Origin: Malaya genurostris
Taxonomy: Eukaryota; Arthropoda; Insecta; Diptera; Culicidae
Direction: 5' to 3'
Length of the DNA: 64,000 nt
NCBI RefSeq assembly: GCF_030247185.1
Contig: NC_080572.1
Span: forward strand, 40,888,896-40,952,895
Positions within the stretch are counted from its first letter, which is position 1; each line of letters begins with the position of its first letter. Shown here piece after piece: positions 1-12,574 of this stretch. The position numbers were made by a program, and so were the translations under genes. A model generated the notes under the pieces. The model was not told where the DNA came from. It ran no database searches and was given only the letters and a program-made list of their open reading frames with translations.

Positions 1-1016
1 GGCCTGTTTAAAATAATTTCGCAGCAACCTTATTTTCTGTTACTGGAATGAAGCAATGATAATTTTGTGTGCCTTGAATCATTTTTGTTTGTTGATAAAT
101 ATCTTTCCATTCTATAGCACCATCGTCATATTCCTTTTGTAACATATAACAAAACGAGATTGCTGTGAAATTATCTTGATTCCTTTTAGAAGCCCATTCG
201 TATAAAACTATCGCATTTGTTATTGAATTTTAATGTTCTCTTGTTGCCATTCGTTTCAATGTTCCACCGATTACATCACATGGTCCCTTACCGTGCGAGG
301 TTGCGAAGAAATGCCACTCCGAATCAATGTTGTATTTTGTTTTAAATTTACAGAAGCAAATGTTTTTCTATTTTTATATTGGGAAGCTGCCCCGTCCGAT
401 TCAAAAATTGCCTTTTCTATATTCATTCGTTGTTTTAGAAACTTTATTAATTTAGAAATGAAAACTTGCACAGCAATTGTGTCATGTTTCAAGCTTCTAA
501 TAATATTATAACGAATCTAAAAATTTTAATCGGCTCTGATTCTTTATAATATATCACAATTGGATGAATTGTTCCTTGATCATTGTTCCAATGACGACTT
601 TGAACAGCAGCTTGAAGAAGGAATGAATAATTCTCTGAAAAATCACAAATTACAACTACTTCTCCTTCAGTTAACGAAGATATTGTGTCTTTCAAAAATT
701 AAGATTGTTTTTTTATATAGTCATATTTTGTTATATTGTCATATAGAGTTTTTCTAGTTTTTCTGTTGTATATGCTACGAAATCATCAACTGGTTTTGTT
801 AAGATTTCTAGATTGCATCAAACTAAAAAACTTTCCTCAAGAATTGAAAAGGTGGGACATTTCTTGCATTCGCGTTGATTACAATCCTTTGTTCTTACCT
901 GTGAATTATACAGTCCAAAGACGCTTTATAATCAATTTGAAAGGAGTATTTTTTGAGGCTGTGAAGTATTAAGTCAACATTTTCATGAATTGTACAAACA
1001 CCTACATTATGACAAC
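1..1016 (-). pseudogene. Broken copy of a multicopy insect gene of unknown function
   Basis: Read on minus, conserved-looking blocks follow one another with frameshifts and stops: VCTIHENVDLILHSLKKYSF near 960-1010; EGEVVVICDFSENYSFLLQA near 620-670; HDTIAVQVFISKLIKFL near 440-485; FESDGAASQYKNRK near 370-410; SHGKGPCDVIGGTLKR near 240-300; TQNYHCFIPVTENKVAAKLF near 8-70. I recognise this block order from uncharacterised proteins present in many copies in insect genomes, but I know no assigned function or accepted name. The reading changes frame several times and holds in-frame stops (for example directly after the ATREH block near 228), so it is not translatable. The left end runs off the window. 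It sits next to a mariner fragment on the same strand, fitting a mobile-element-rich setting. Family resemblance is from memory; the pseudogene state is seen directly. Confidence 0.55.
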
Positions 1017-1124
1017 GTTTTCTTTGTTAAAATTCTAGTTTTTCGGTAGATTTTCGGATTCTTGAAAAAGTATTCAACTTTTTTCTACTGCATATATTTT
1101 CGATTATTATCGATTTCCTTCAAA

Positions 1125-1890
1125 TTCTTCTTGAACACCATTTTTGTACAATTTACATTTCGTCATCGACTTGTGAATCGGTGCATTATCTTTGTGAGTG
1201 AGTAATTTTTTCTTCGACATATTTTGCTTTCTCAAGATAGTCGATGGACATCATGTGCATCCCAAAACACTGAAGCTATAACCTTCCCAGCTGACTGTTG
1301 TGCCTTTGAACGCTTTGGACGTGGTTCACCGGTTGCAGTTCACTCATATGATGATCGGTTTGATTACGGGGTGAAGTGATGGATCCATTTTTCGTCTATT
1401 GTGTTATATCGATGCAGAAAATTTGATTTATTACTTGAAAACATGGTAAAACACTTCTATGAATCATCAACACGTTGCTATTTTCGATTGACTGTGTGCA
1501 AACGCGGCACCTACTTTGAAAAGAGCTTTTACATGGTCAAATGTTCGTGTATAATTATAAACACACTGCCTTATGAAATCTTAACGGCCTCAGCTATCTC
1601 ATGTATTTTTTAATTACCATTAGATATAACCAATTTATGAACTTTTTTATGTTTTCTTGAGTAACTATCTCATTTTACGTCCATCATCATTGGTGTCTGT
1701 ACGACCACATTTGAATTCAGCAAACAACTGGTTTTTTTCGACGGAGCAGAGTCCGGATAATATTTTTGTAGCCATTGGTGAGCTAGTACAGTATTTTCAT
1801 CAAGAAGCATTGATAAATTAACATATGAAATTGTTTTGAACCAATTGTTTTGAAAATTACAAAAGTAGCTTAATTTAAGTAGCTTTATTG
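1125..1890 (-). pseudogene. Truncated mariner (DD34D-type) transposase
   Basis: Minus-strand reading gives the order of a mariner transposase over several frames: HQWLQKYYPDSAPSKKT (N-terminal helix-turn-helix region, ~1740-1800), the AEAVKIS motif (~1580), MKKLFS-like and VPRLHTVNRK (~1500-1525), DEKWIHHFTP with the first catalytic Asp (~1375-1400), SAGKVIASVFWDAHDVHRLS (~1245-1310), and HKDNAPIHKS with the second catalytic Asp (~1165-1200). The last part, which should carry the third catalytic Asp (usual motif YSPDLAPSD), is missing: homology stops near 1125. Many frameshifts and stops make it dead. No terminal inverted repeats were found. The frame was reconstructed by eye, so end points are approximate. 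Confidence 0.75.
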
Positions 1891-1959
1891 TACTTGTTGA
1901 AAACGTTCGCGCCACCGATATGTTGGGTTTTAGAACATCGACATACAATTATTATTCAT

Positions 1960-2221
1960 ATTTTTATTCCCATCATATTTTTATTCCCATGCAATTCGAG
2001 GCTTATAAATCGAAATATATTTAGATAGAATTTTCATTGGTGGTCATTATTGGTGTTTCATAGATCAAAGCTAAAACAGTTTACCAAACGCAATGAATAA
2101 AAATGCATTTTTTTGAAATGATACGAATATTGTATTCATTGAATCAAATGGCTGCCATTTGCATAGGTTTTTCCAAACACCATTCAAATATTCTCTGGTA
2201 GAGAGAAGACACTTTCCAAAA
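1960..2221. other. Unassigned AT-rich spacer
   Basis: About 260 bases between the mariner fragment and the short repeat. I see no coding signal or repeat here. Confidence 0.4.
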
Positions 2222-2922
2222 ACCTGTTTTAATCCATCTAGTGGTGTAATGATCTCATATATAATATTGTGGTATTCTATTCAAAATTTTTCTCTTCGAT
2301 TTTTGAAGGAACCAAGAGATTGTTCGTGCATTAACTAGTATAATCTACAGAATGAAACAATGCTTTGCTCGCGTAGGTCATGCTTAAGGAAACGAAGTGT
2401 CCACTATTATATGCACTTCCGGCACCGGAACCCGAGAACCGGTATATTCGAAGTTGAATCGTACAACCACCAACTAACATGACGTTCAAACTCTACTAGT
2501 TTTTATTCAAATTTTGAAAATTTTATACAATTTTGCCATCGTACTCTAAACGACGATTTAAATTTTTGTTGTATCCAAAAATATGCAGCAATTTTTGGTA
2601 GGACCATGAGATCTTTCATTTGACCCTAAGATTGGGAATAACGGTTTTGAGTCCAGTTTACAACATTTTTTACGGTTTTTGTTCCGCCAGTTTAAGTGTG
2701 TAATATTGAACACACTTTACCCTATAACTTCTGAAGCGGAAGTCGGATCCAGATGATATTCAGGAATTCCGTATGGGACCGTGAGACCTTTCATTTGAAT
2801 CTAAGTTTGTCCAAATTACAGACATGACTCAGCTCGATGAACTGAGTCGAAAGGGGCCACTTTTTGCTAGTCGGTTTTCAAGTGATTGCATAAACTTTCT
2901 ATGAGAAAGGCAAAAACAAAAA
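2222..2922 (+). repeat. Short interspersed repeat of the CCACCTAG family
   Basis: It begins with an AATCCATCTAGTGGTGTAAT motif and ends with CTATGAGAAAGGCAAAAACA, the ends I associate with abundant Aedes repeats. Inside are one or two copies of the module seen in repeat A: a 'CTTCTGAAGCGGAAGTCGGA' block, a 'CCTTTCATTTGAATCTAAG' block and a 'CTCAGCTCGATGAACTGAGT' block near 2826-2850. No ORF of note. It is about a third the length of repeat A and looks like a shorter relative sharing end signatures. Class is unknown: no clear terminal inverted repeats or target duplication. Confidence 0.55.
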
Positions 2923-3241
2923 CAAAGTTTGTTTCGCACAAATAATAGCAAAAATTCGTCAGAGTTCCAGTCGCTCTTCGTGTTAGCACAGGTACAACTA
3001 TTCCCAATTTTTTAAAAATATTTCTGTGCTTATTGATTTAATATTATTGTCCGGGAAAATGCACGGCAACTTTCAATCGACACTGTATTTGTTTTTCTTT
3101 GTTAAATCACTACGAATACGGTAACCGATATGAAATCATTACTTAACTTTGGCTTGTAGTGTGTCACATTTTCATTGTCAAATTTTGTTGCGTTGACCAT
3201 TTGACGACCAAAAACAGTCAATGCGTAGATGCCGTAATAGT
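2923..3241. other. Unassigned spacer
   Basis: About 320 bases without a recognisable gene or repeat. Confidence 0.4.
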
Positions 3242-3243
3242 TA

Positions 3244-4442
3244 AAGCTTGCTTCAGATAGAATTGGAACAAAGACAATTGCCTGTATTTCAGTTATTTAT
3301 TATTGAATTCAAGATCTTTTTTATACAAATGTAGCGTTTTCTTCATACTTTTAAGAAAAAATACGGATAAAATTATTCGTCACGGTTTCGAAGGAATTCT
3401 CGAATTTTTCCTGTAACACGGTTCATTAGGCGGCGCACACCTTCTTCGTCCATCGTTTTAGCTATCTTATTCCACCAGGTCGCCATTTGATTTTCTCAAT
3501 AGGGCGGAACTGGGAACGGTTGGGTGGGTTAAGGTTTTTCGGAACAAACTGGACCCCTTTCTCTGCATACCATTCTTGAACGACTTTGCTGTAATGACAG
3601 CTTACCAAATCTGGCCAAAACATTACGGGATGGTAGTGGGATCGAATGAACGGCAAACTTCGTTTTTGGAGACACTCTTTTTGGTATAGTTCCGATGTCA
3701 TTGTCTTATTTGTAGCGAAAACTTTCGTTTTTTGCCACAGCTGCAAATGCCCTGCCAAATCATAAATTTTCTTCCAAATTTGTCGGCAAAAACAAATGTA
3801 AATTTGACTGGAACATCCCCCCCAGCCGTTGCCAAGTAAAATTTTTGACCTAGGATTTGCCCGAAGTTAGCCTTGACATAGGTTTCATCGTCCATCAGAA
3901 GACACCCGTCGTACTTGGTCAGCACCTGGTCATATAGTTTCCGAGCACGAATTTTGAGCACACTATTCTGTTTTATGGTCCCATTTGGCTGTTTGCTAGC
4001 TCGATACGACTTGATTCTTTTCCGGATTCGAGTTCTCCCCACAGTACTATGGATTAGGATTCCTCTTAATCGTCTTAAAAATCTTACCACGCAGTTTCCG
4101 GTCGACAGTTCCACTCCAATGATTGGCTTGAGGCTTCCGAATCGTCGTCAATGTTTCCTTATAACGTTTAATAATGCGCTACACGGTATTTTTGGACAAT
4201 GTTTAGTTTAGCTGTTTAACTAGCCTAGATGCAGACCACAATGGATTTTCCAAATAACTGTGCACAATTTTTTCCCTTCTTTCGGCTTCCATGTTGATTG
4301 TTTACAAAGTACAGTCGATTTTCGGAATGTCAAAAATCATACGTGAAGCTGACAAAATTCCCGACACGTGGGCGCCAAGAACTTCCAAAGGAGCGCCACA
4401 ATATGAGCAAAAGTTTGTTCAAATTCTAAATGAAGCAAGCTT
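3244..4442 (-). mobile_element. ITmD37E-type DNA transposon, copy 1, with both ends
   Basis: The left end reads AAGCTTGCTTCAGATAGAAT and the reverse complement of the right end reads AAGCTTGCTTCATTTAGAAT, an inverted repeat of about 28 bases with few mismatches. Each end is flanked by TA (3242-3243 and 4443-4444), the duplication expected for the IS630-Tc1-mariner superfamily. Total length is 1199 bases. It carries a broken minus-strand transposase (separate entry). A second copy lies at 37879-39080. The class assignment follows from the 37-residue D-to-E spacing visible in the transposase. Confidence 0.85.
3373..4292 (-). pseudogene. ITmD37E transposase, broken
   Basis: The start is the ATG at 4290-4292 (MEAERREKIVHSYLENPLW), followed by a helix-turn-helix region like that of copy 2. 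The catalytic domain shows LLMDDETYVKANFG (first Asp), WPDLVSCHYSKVV (second Asp) and RPIE (Glu). Counting from the Asp of WPDL to the Glu of RPIE gives 37 residues between them, which defines the DD37E group known from mosquitoes. Breaks: stops and frameshifts in the N-terminal half near 4070-4200, a frameshift near 3735-3760, and a deletion of roughly 57 bases just after RPIE relative to copy 2. The C-terminal end KIREFLRNRDE and its stop at 3373-3375 remain. Not functional. Confidence 0.85.
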
Positions 4443-4486
4443 TAGGACACCGAAAAATAACGAGTCATAACTTACCCTGGATTGAA

Positions 4487-5016
4487 ACGACTGGCAGGGC
4501 GCTCCGAAGGTGAAGTTCATTGCACACACCAAGTTCCCCAAGAAGGTGCTACTGTGGCTGACATCAGCGAGAAAAGGATGTTAAAGCCGCTCTTTTTTCG
4601 ATCCAGACTTGCCGTGAACCGGGAAATTTAAAGTACGAAATGCCTGCCGGAAGTTGAGTCGTTCATCATGAAATACCATAATTCTGGCCGGACCTGGCGT
4701 CGGCCCACTATTTGAAGCGATCGTTGGAGGAGATGGAGTGGCAGAATATCGATGTTATACCCAAGTCGGCGAAATGGCCCAACATCCCTTACCTACGTCT
4801 GATCGAGTATTTCGAGCGTAAGATCTACTTCAACAATTTTGACATGAAAACTGTGGAGGAATTGATAAATAAAATGAAGAAAGAACTCAAAACATGCCCA
4901 CACGCATGTTTTCGTCCGACATGGCGAATGTTTCGGTTGACTGCCAGAAGGCCGCTCGCAAAGGAGTAGATTTTTTTTGCAAGTTATCTTCCATGGGAAA
5001 TGTATCAAAAGCAATT
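4487..5016 (+). pseudogene. DD37E-like transposase fragment, second lineage
   Basis: Plus-strand reading across frames gives WQGAPKVKFIAHTKFPKKV, LLWLT, then DLASAHYLKRSLEEMEWQ with the second catalytic Asp near 4695-4700, then IDVIPKSAKWPNIPYLRLIE with the Glu, FDMKTVEELINKMKKEL, and finally SSDMANVSVDCQKAARKGVD in another frame. The order matches the C-terminal half of a mariner-type DD37E transposase, but residues differ strongly from the adjacent ITmD37E copy, so it is another lineage. Stops and at least two frameshifts (near 4590-4600 and 4905) disable it. It begins just after the right end of ITmD37E copy 1 on the opposite strand. No inverted repeats were found. Confidence 0.65.
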
Positions 5017-5336
5017 ATTTGTCTAAGCTTTTTTTTCACTATCCGAAAAAAGTTATTTTTTTTAAATGCAAACGTTACACACTAAACATGTATTGGGAGA
5101 TTGGTATATTTGCAAATGAGTAAAATTTTGTTATTCTAAGAAGTAACTTTTCTAATATAGGTTAGAAAAAGTACGTTTCCGTTTCAAATAAAATGGAGAA
5201 AAGTGTTTTTTTTTTCATTTTGTTGCCAGTAATCGATTTGTTCAAATAATCGATTAGTAGACTTGATTAATAGGTGCTAAGAATTTAGTTTCCGAACAAT
5301 TACTCGAGTACAAGATAATCGATCACTTGAAAAAAA
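5017..5336. other. Unassigned AT-rich spacer
   Basis: AT-rich sequence with no coding signal. It leads directly into the first repeat A copy. Confidence 0.4.
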
Positions 5337-7124
5337 ACGTGTTTAATCCACCTAGCAGTGAGATGATACCTATTTTTATCAATCCGCATGTGTTTCTTGC
5401 ATGAATATTCTTCGGTGTTTAAGTTTTCATGACATTATTTTAATGACCCTCGTTTTAAGCGACAATTTGAGATTTTAATCACACATTACTCTGTAATGTC
5501 GAAACTGCAAATCGGATCGAATTTGAATCTAGAAGTGTGATAATCGATTAAACATGCCATGATATGTAAGTTCCACTCTAGAGTTTACGGTAATTTAAGG
5601 TACTTCCAGAGCCGGTATTCAGGAACCAGCATAACCCAAACCGATTCGTATGGCCATATGACGAATAAATTACAACAGTTTTGAGTTCAACTTTGAAGCT
5701 TTTCGGGATTGTCATCTTCTATATCGGTTTGAATTTTAAAAATTCATCATCATGTAATTCGAGAACCGGAAGTCATAATTGGATAAAATAATTAATTTTT
5801 GTATATAAGTTTGTTTTAATTAAAATTTTTGTTTCTGAAATTTGATTAGGCTTTTTTTGAGAAAACGATTGAGCTTTGAGAAACGATTTTATACTGGAAC
5901 CGGAATTCTAAAAGCGGTATGGCCGAAGTCAGATAAATTCACCTGAGTAGCTGTACACTTTACATTTGTTTCAAAACATTTGAAAATCAGTTAAGACATC
6001 TTTGAGAGATCATAGCACGAATTAAATTTTTAGGTGCCTTCTGATCGACAACTGAATACCACTAAAACTGAAAAAAGTTAATTTTTTTATCGACTATCCA
6101 AATCTGCTAACCCGATAAACCTGATTAAATTATGTGGAATAGACATTTTTATACAATCCCCGAAACCGGAAGTTGGATCTGACTGAAAAGCAAGATGTTT
6201 TATAGAACTTTGAAACTTTTCATTTGAATCTTAGATGATTCTTAGATTTCATTTGCATCTTAGATCGGTTCAGCCATCTTCAAGAAAAATGAGTTACACA
6301 ATTTTGATTTCGTTTCACATATCATCCTGTAGTTCCGAAACCAGAGGTCGGAACCAAACATAATGCAGGAACTTTGTTTGGGAGCATACGACTTTTCGTA
6401 TGAATCTGAATTTGTAGAAAAGAAATTTTCCGAGAAAATTAATTGAAGTTATTTGTCACACACGCATTTGCTGATCTCGACGAACTGATTCGAATGGTAT
6501 ATGGATGTTATGTTGTTCCAGCATTTATTGCTGTAAGTAGTTTAAAACAAAATAATTAAAAAAAATTCTGCCATCATCTGGTTTACATATGTCATATTCG
6601 AACGATTATGTTGCCAAAAACGAGCCGTGCCAAAATCGGTCCGAGGCTAAATGTCATGAAAAAGAATGCTGTACACAATCCTTTTGGTTCTTAGAAACAA
6701 TTGTATGTAACAGTATAAAAAATCGTGTTTTCCGTTGCTCCCAAGCATTTCTTTGTCATACAGCGCTCAAAACTCCTACTGCTGGAATAGGGGGAAAAGT
6801 CGCTTACAGAAAAATTTCGATATCTCCGTTAAAAATGGACGGATTTTAACAATCTATGGCTTGTTGGATAGGTATTACCGTGCGGAATCTAAGTCTGAAA
6901 ACATATTCTGTTTTCAAGGTCAATTGTGACAGATACTGTCAAAAAACTGAAAATTTTGACATAAAACTTTGTATAACTCAAAAAGTAAACATCCGATCTC
7001 AAAACCATTCAATAGCGTTTTGGGTGACGGGGAGACCTTTCATTTGCGACTAGTTTGATGAAAATCGGTCCAGCCATCTCTGAGATCTCGACCTCTTAGT
7101 TGACAACACACATACGGACACACA

Positions 7125-7178
<54 letters not shown>

Positions 7179-7299
7179 TTTGCTCAGTTCGTCGAGCTGA
7201 ATCGATTGGTATATGTCATTCGGCCCTCCGGGCCTCGGAAAAATTTTCGAAAGTTTGAGCGAATTCTATACCTATTTTTTATATATATAAAAATAGGTA
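5337..7299 (+). repeat. Repeat A, copy 1 (~1.96 kb non-coding interspersed repeat)
   Basis: Full-length copy of a family with at least five near-full copies in this window. It starts at ACGTGTTTAATCCACCTAGC and ends in a small palindrome, ACCTATTTTT then TA repeats then AAAAATAGGT. It is built from diverged modules that repeat a pattern of a 'GTAATTCCGGAACCGGAAGT'-like block, a 'TTTCATTTGAATCTTAG' block and a 'CGGTTCAGCCATCT' block. Two end-like signals occur: 'CTGATCTCGACGAACTGATT' near 6470 and 'GCTCAGTTCGTCGAGCTGAA' near 7185, as if two shorter elements were fused head to tail. Short ORFs here reappear in other copies only because the DNA is repeated. A CA microsatellite is built into the last 190 bases. 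Transposition class unknown. Confidence 0.8.
7117..7174. repeat. CA microsatellite inside repeat A copy 1
   Basis: An almost pure (CA)n tract with one TA interruption near 7131. The same position is occupied by CA tracts of different lengths in the other repeat A copies, so the tract is carried by the element. Confidence 0.9.
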
Positions 7300-9228
7300 A
7301 AACAGCTCTTCAAATCTTTCTCAACCTTTGGAAATGCGTATGCATCATCCTTCAACCATATTCCAATCATACACAAAATCCGTAGCCATTTAATTCCTTT
7401 GTATATTCGAATCTTGTATGCATAAGCTTTAAGCTTCTGTACAACATTTCACGAATCACCTGCACTGTAGCGTAAATTTTCATCTGATACCGGTTATATT
7501 ATATTCCGTGCTCCAGTAACCGAGTACAATAATGCGGTGCCACATCAAATATTAAAAGCTCATTTCAATGCGCCCACAACTGTCGCCAAGTTCTATATCA
7601 TCTCGCAGCCTCGTCCTCCCCCTCCCTCCCTGTCCATGACGGGTTGGTTGGTGAATTCCATCGCGTTTGGCCAAACAATAATGTTCGGCGCACATAACCT
7701 CCTACTAACGCTGCCCACTGCTAGCAACAATGCCGTCCAAAAGCTCTGAAATATGAATGGAAATCATATTCAGGCAGCAACAAAGTAATACAACAACCTA
7801 CATAAACGATGGTTGGGGTGGCAGAGGGAGAAAGCCCAGCTGTCCTAAATAGGAATTGAGTGCCGTTGGAAAGCTGGCTGCTCTCAGACTACAGGCAGAA
7901 TTGGATCATCTTCTCATTTTTTCATCTTCTTGCTACATCGCACATTTCTATAAACTTTACAATTTTATGGCAGTTACTTTTTGTCGGCCTACCGAGTTTC
8001 TGTTGTTTCGTTAATTCTTTTTCCTTTTGTCCACCAGCAGCGATCCAGATTTGAGCGAAAACCAAGAAACTCCGACAAGAATAATGTGCTTTGTGACTGC
8101 ACCGCGCCTATGCCCGGTTGAAACGGTGGAAAATCTTTTGAGGATGATGGAAATCCGAGTGCGATAGATGAAATATTGCGTTTTTGTGTGCGGATTTCCG
8201 TCCGTTCCCCGTTCGCAGTGGAGCGCAGGAACTGGTACTGATAAGGCGAAAACTTATTCCATTTTTCATTCGAGTATGCCAATTTTTCGTTTCCCGAGAC
8301 AGCTGCTGGGTGGAAAAAGTTTCGCCCGATTTCTTGTTCGGAAATAGCATCTCTTAATAGGCGGTAAGACTTATTGCCGTTCTGTCTTTGGATCAAATGT
8401 AATTCTTGGGTTACTGAAGCTCAAGCGAGTCCTCCCACCCCATGTCCGGTAAACCATACAATCCTGTTCGATAACTAACCATTAGGTTCAATTATTTTTA
8501 GACGTTTCAGTATTCATCAACAGTAATCCAGTCAGCGAAACAGGAATTAGCTCTTCGTTCTCACCGACTTTATCCGGGATGGTTCAGTTTGTTTTGCAAT
8601 GGGGAAACTAGAGTAAAATGGGCGGGAAAGATCGAAAATAATTTCAACCTTCACGTTTATTCTAGTAGGGCAGAAGCCGTTTCGTATTATGTGCAAAAAT
8701 ATAGTTTTATTTCATTCCGAATCTCCTCAGCAATTCGTATGGAAAGTTTATGTTTCTCTCTGCATTGAGAACTTCATTTTCCACTTATCTTCCTGTCCGG
8801 GTTGTGGTTCAATACGTATTTGTCTGATTGTACATGTCAGGCATGCATCCTCATCACCTCCTCCTGCCATTACACACATATTTATCCACTTTCGATCAAG
8901 CCTTGGTTAGTCGAAGCACGTCCTTCGGGATCGGAAAATTGAATGTCGTTACGATTGTTATCACCACTTTTTGTGCACACGATTGTTACCTCTGAAGAGT
9001 AACATCGGAAAATTGTTAAATGATATAGCAGTTTCATTGGATATAATAATAACTTCTTGTATGTTAACATTACCTTGTATGCAGAGTGGATCAGCAGAAA
9101 TTTGTTCTCTAGAAAAACAACTGCCTAATAGAATAAACCTGTATAGGCATCATTTTCAGTCGAACAAATCATTACTTTCATGTGTCATTCGATTTAGTTA
9201 GTTCAAATCCAAATAAGCGTAATTTGCG
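7300..9228. other. Unique-looking DNA without recognisable gene
   Basis: About 1.9 kb, slightly richer in G+C than the flanking repeats, with several open frames of 60-135 codons on both strands that show no domain, no repeat pattern and no convincing start context. No match to other parts of the window. It may be host intronic or intergenic DNA. Confidence 0.4.
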
Positions 9229-9691
9229 CCCGGAACGACCGAAATTAGCCCTGTGCCTAAATTACTGTTTTTTTGAATTAGTTGATTTTAACAACAAAAT
9301 TTCCAAAATAACTATGAAATTAGTATAAATTGAGAATTTACTATGCTGAAAACACTCTTATTTTTAGAGAATGTGTTTAGTTGGCGAATATCCTGGACTC
9401 AAACCAGCAACAACTAATTTTGTTATTAAAATCAGAAATTTTTTTACGATATATCCATATATAAATTTCTAAACTGACATGTAAAAATGACGTAAACTCT
9501 TAGTGGAAAGTATATTTATTCAGAATTTGTGCGCATATGAAGCGATTATGCGTAATAATGTTTTTTACGCGGAACAGTGAAGTGAGTTTCGAATGTTGCA
9601 CTGTAATTGTATATGTCAAATGATGTTTTTTGTATCTTCCAAGCTTCCGGGCTACGCCGTCCGGTGTACTACTTGTATTCGGTTTTTGTTT

Positions 9692-10280
9692 TCCGAGTGC
9701 TCAAAGTTTTCAGTGAGAGAGTCGATTTCGCGAAGTCGAATGAAGAAAACAGCGATTTAGTTGAAAAAATTTTCAAAAAGAAGTTTATGTTTCGTTTATG
9801 TCTTTTTCTACAATACAACATCGTATTTATACCTGCCAATATAGAAAAGACAACCGCGACCAAGGGAGTCGCTTAACACAAACTATATTGTGCCTCTAAA
9901 AAAACACGGGATTTACTGTGAACCTAAGTATACCACTCTGTGCCCCATGAAACAACTACTTGTCAAAACTGAGCCCTTTGTGTGCCGCAACTGTGCTACT
10001 GTATGAAAACGAAAGTGCCAATATTGATAAATGCACCAACGCATTGTGTTAATGTGTGATTGGCACATTGTTCTAAGCGTCCTCCCCTTGACCGCGACTA
10101 ATTTTTTTTCGGTGATAGTGTGCCATCTAGTGGCTAGTAGTTATTACCGTGTTAACGTTTTTTTTTGGTGACAGTGCGCCATATAGCTGCAAATTGCAGA
10201 AGCCAATTCAACCATTTATGTTGGTTGAAAACAACGTTTTATTTCTCTAATTCAACTAAAAAATTAGTTGAATGGAAATG
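9692..10280 (+). other. Family C segment absent from the other copy
   Basis: The copy at 42530-43215 runs straight from the TTTTTGTT block to the CAGCAGGTTTAATTGG block, while here about 590 bases intervene. The segment holds an 89-codon open frame with no recognised domain, a 20-base direct repeat 56 bases apart (10111-10130 and 10167-10186) containing a GTGCCATCTAGTGG motif, and several TTCAACTAA motifs near its right end. Either it was deleted from the other copy or inserted here; no target duplication decides this. Confidence 0.45.
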
Positions 10281-10313
10281 ACAGCACGTTTAATTGGTGA
10301 ATTCAACTAAAAA

Positions 10314-12285
<1,972 letters not shown>

Positions 12286-12413
12286 TAAAAATAGCCATTT
12301 CAACAAATATTTTATTTTTATTAGGGGAATGAGAATTAAAAAATCTAAATTAGCAAAAGTTAAAATTTTTTATTTGTCTCAAAAAATAACTAACTAAAAT
12401 CAGAAAATCAACT

Positions 12414-12521
12414 GGGTGATGGGTACCTGCGGGGCCTTCCACGAATCCCACCTGGGTCCGATTCCAAACCCCGCACATAGGGTCAGAAAACTTTTCAGGT
12501 TCTAAGAACAAAAAAAAAACA
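12414..12521 (+). mobile_element. tRNA-derived SINE fragment with target duplication
   Basis: About 108 bases between two copies of AAAATCAGAAAATCAACT / AAAATAAGAAAATCAACT (12396-12413 and 12522-12539; 18 bases, one mismatch). It contains GGGTCCGATTCC, a fair match to a pol III B box, followed by CCCCGCACATAGGGTCAGAA and an A-rich tail. A related sequence lies on minus at 39478-39570. The A box is not clear, so this copy may be 5'-truncated. Confidence 0.7.
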
Positions 12522-12574
12522 AAAATAAGAAAATCAACTAATATTTTCGCCAAAATGCTGATTTCGGTCTTTCC

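Noticed and set aside
5337..7299. Repeat A as a Helitron
   Set aside because: There is a terminal hairpin, but no CTRR end, and copy 2 has an apparent 6-base duplication, which Helitrons do not make.
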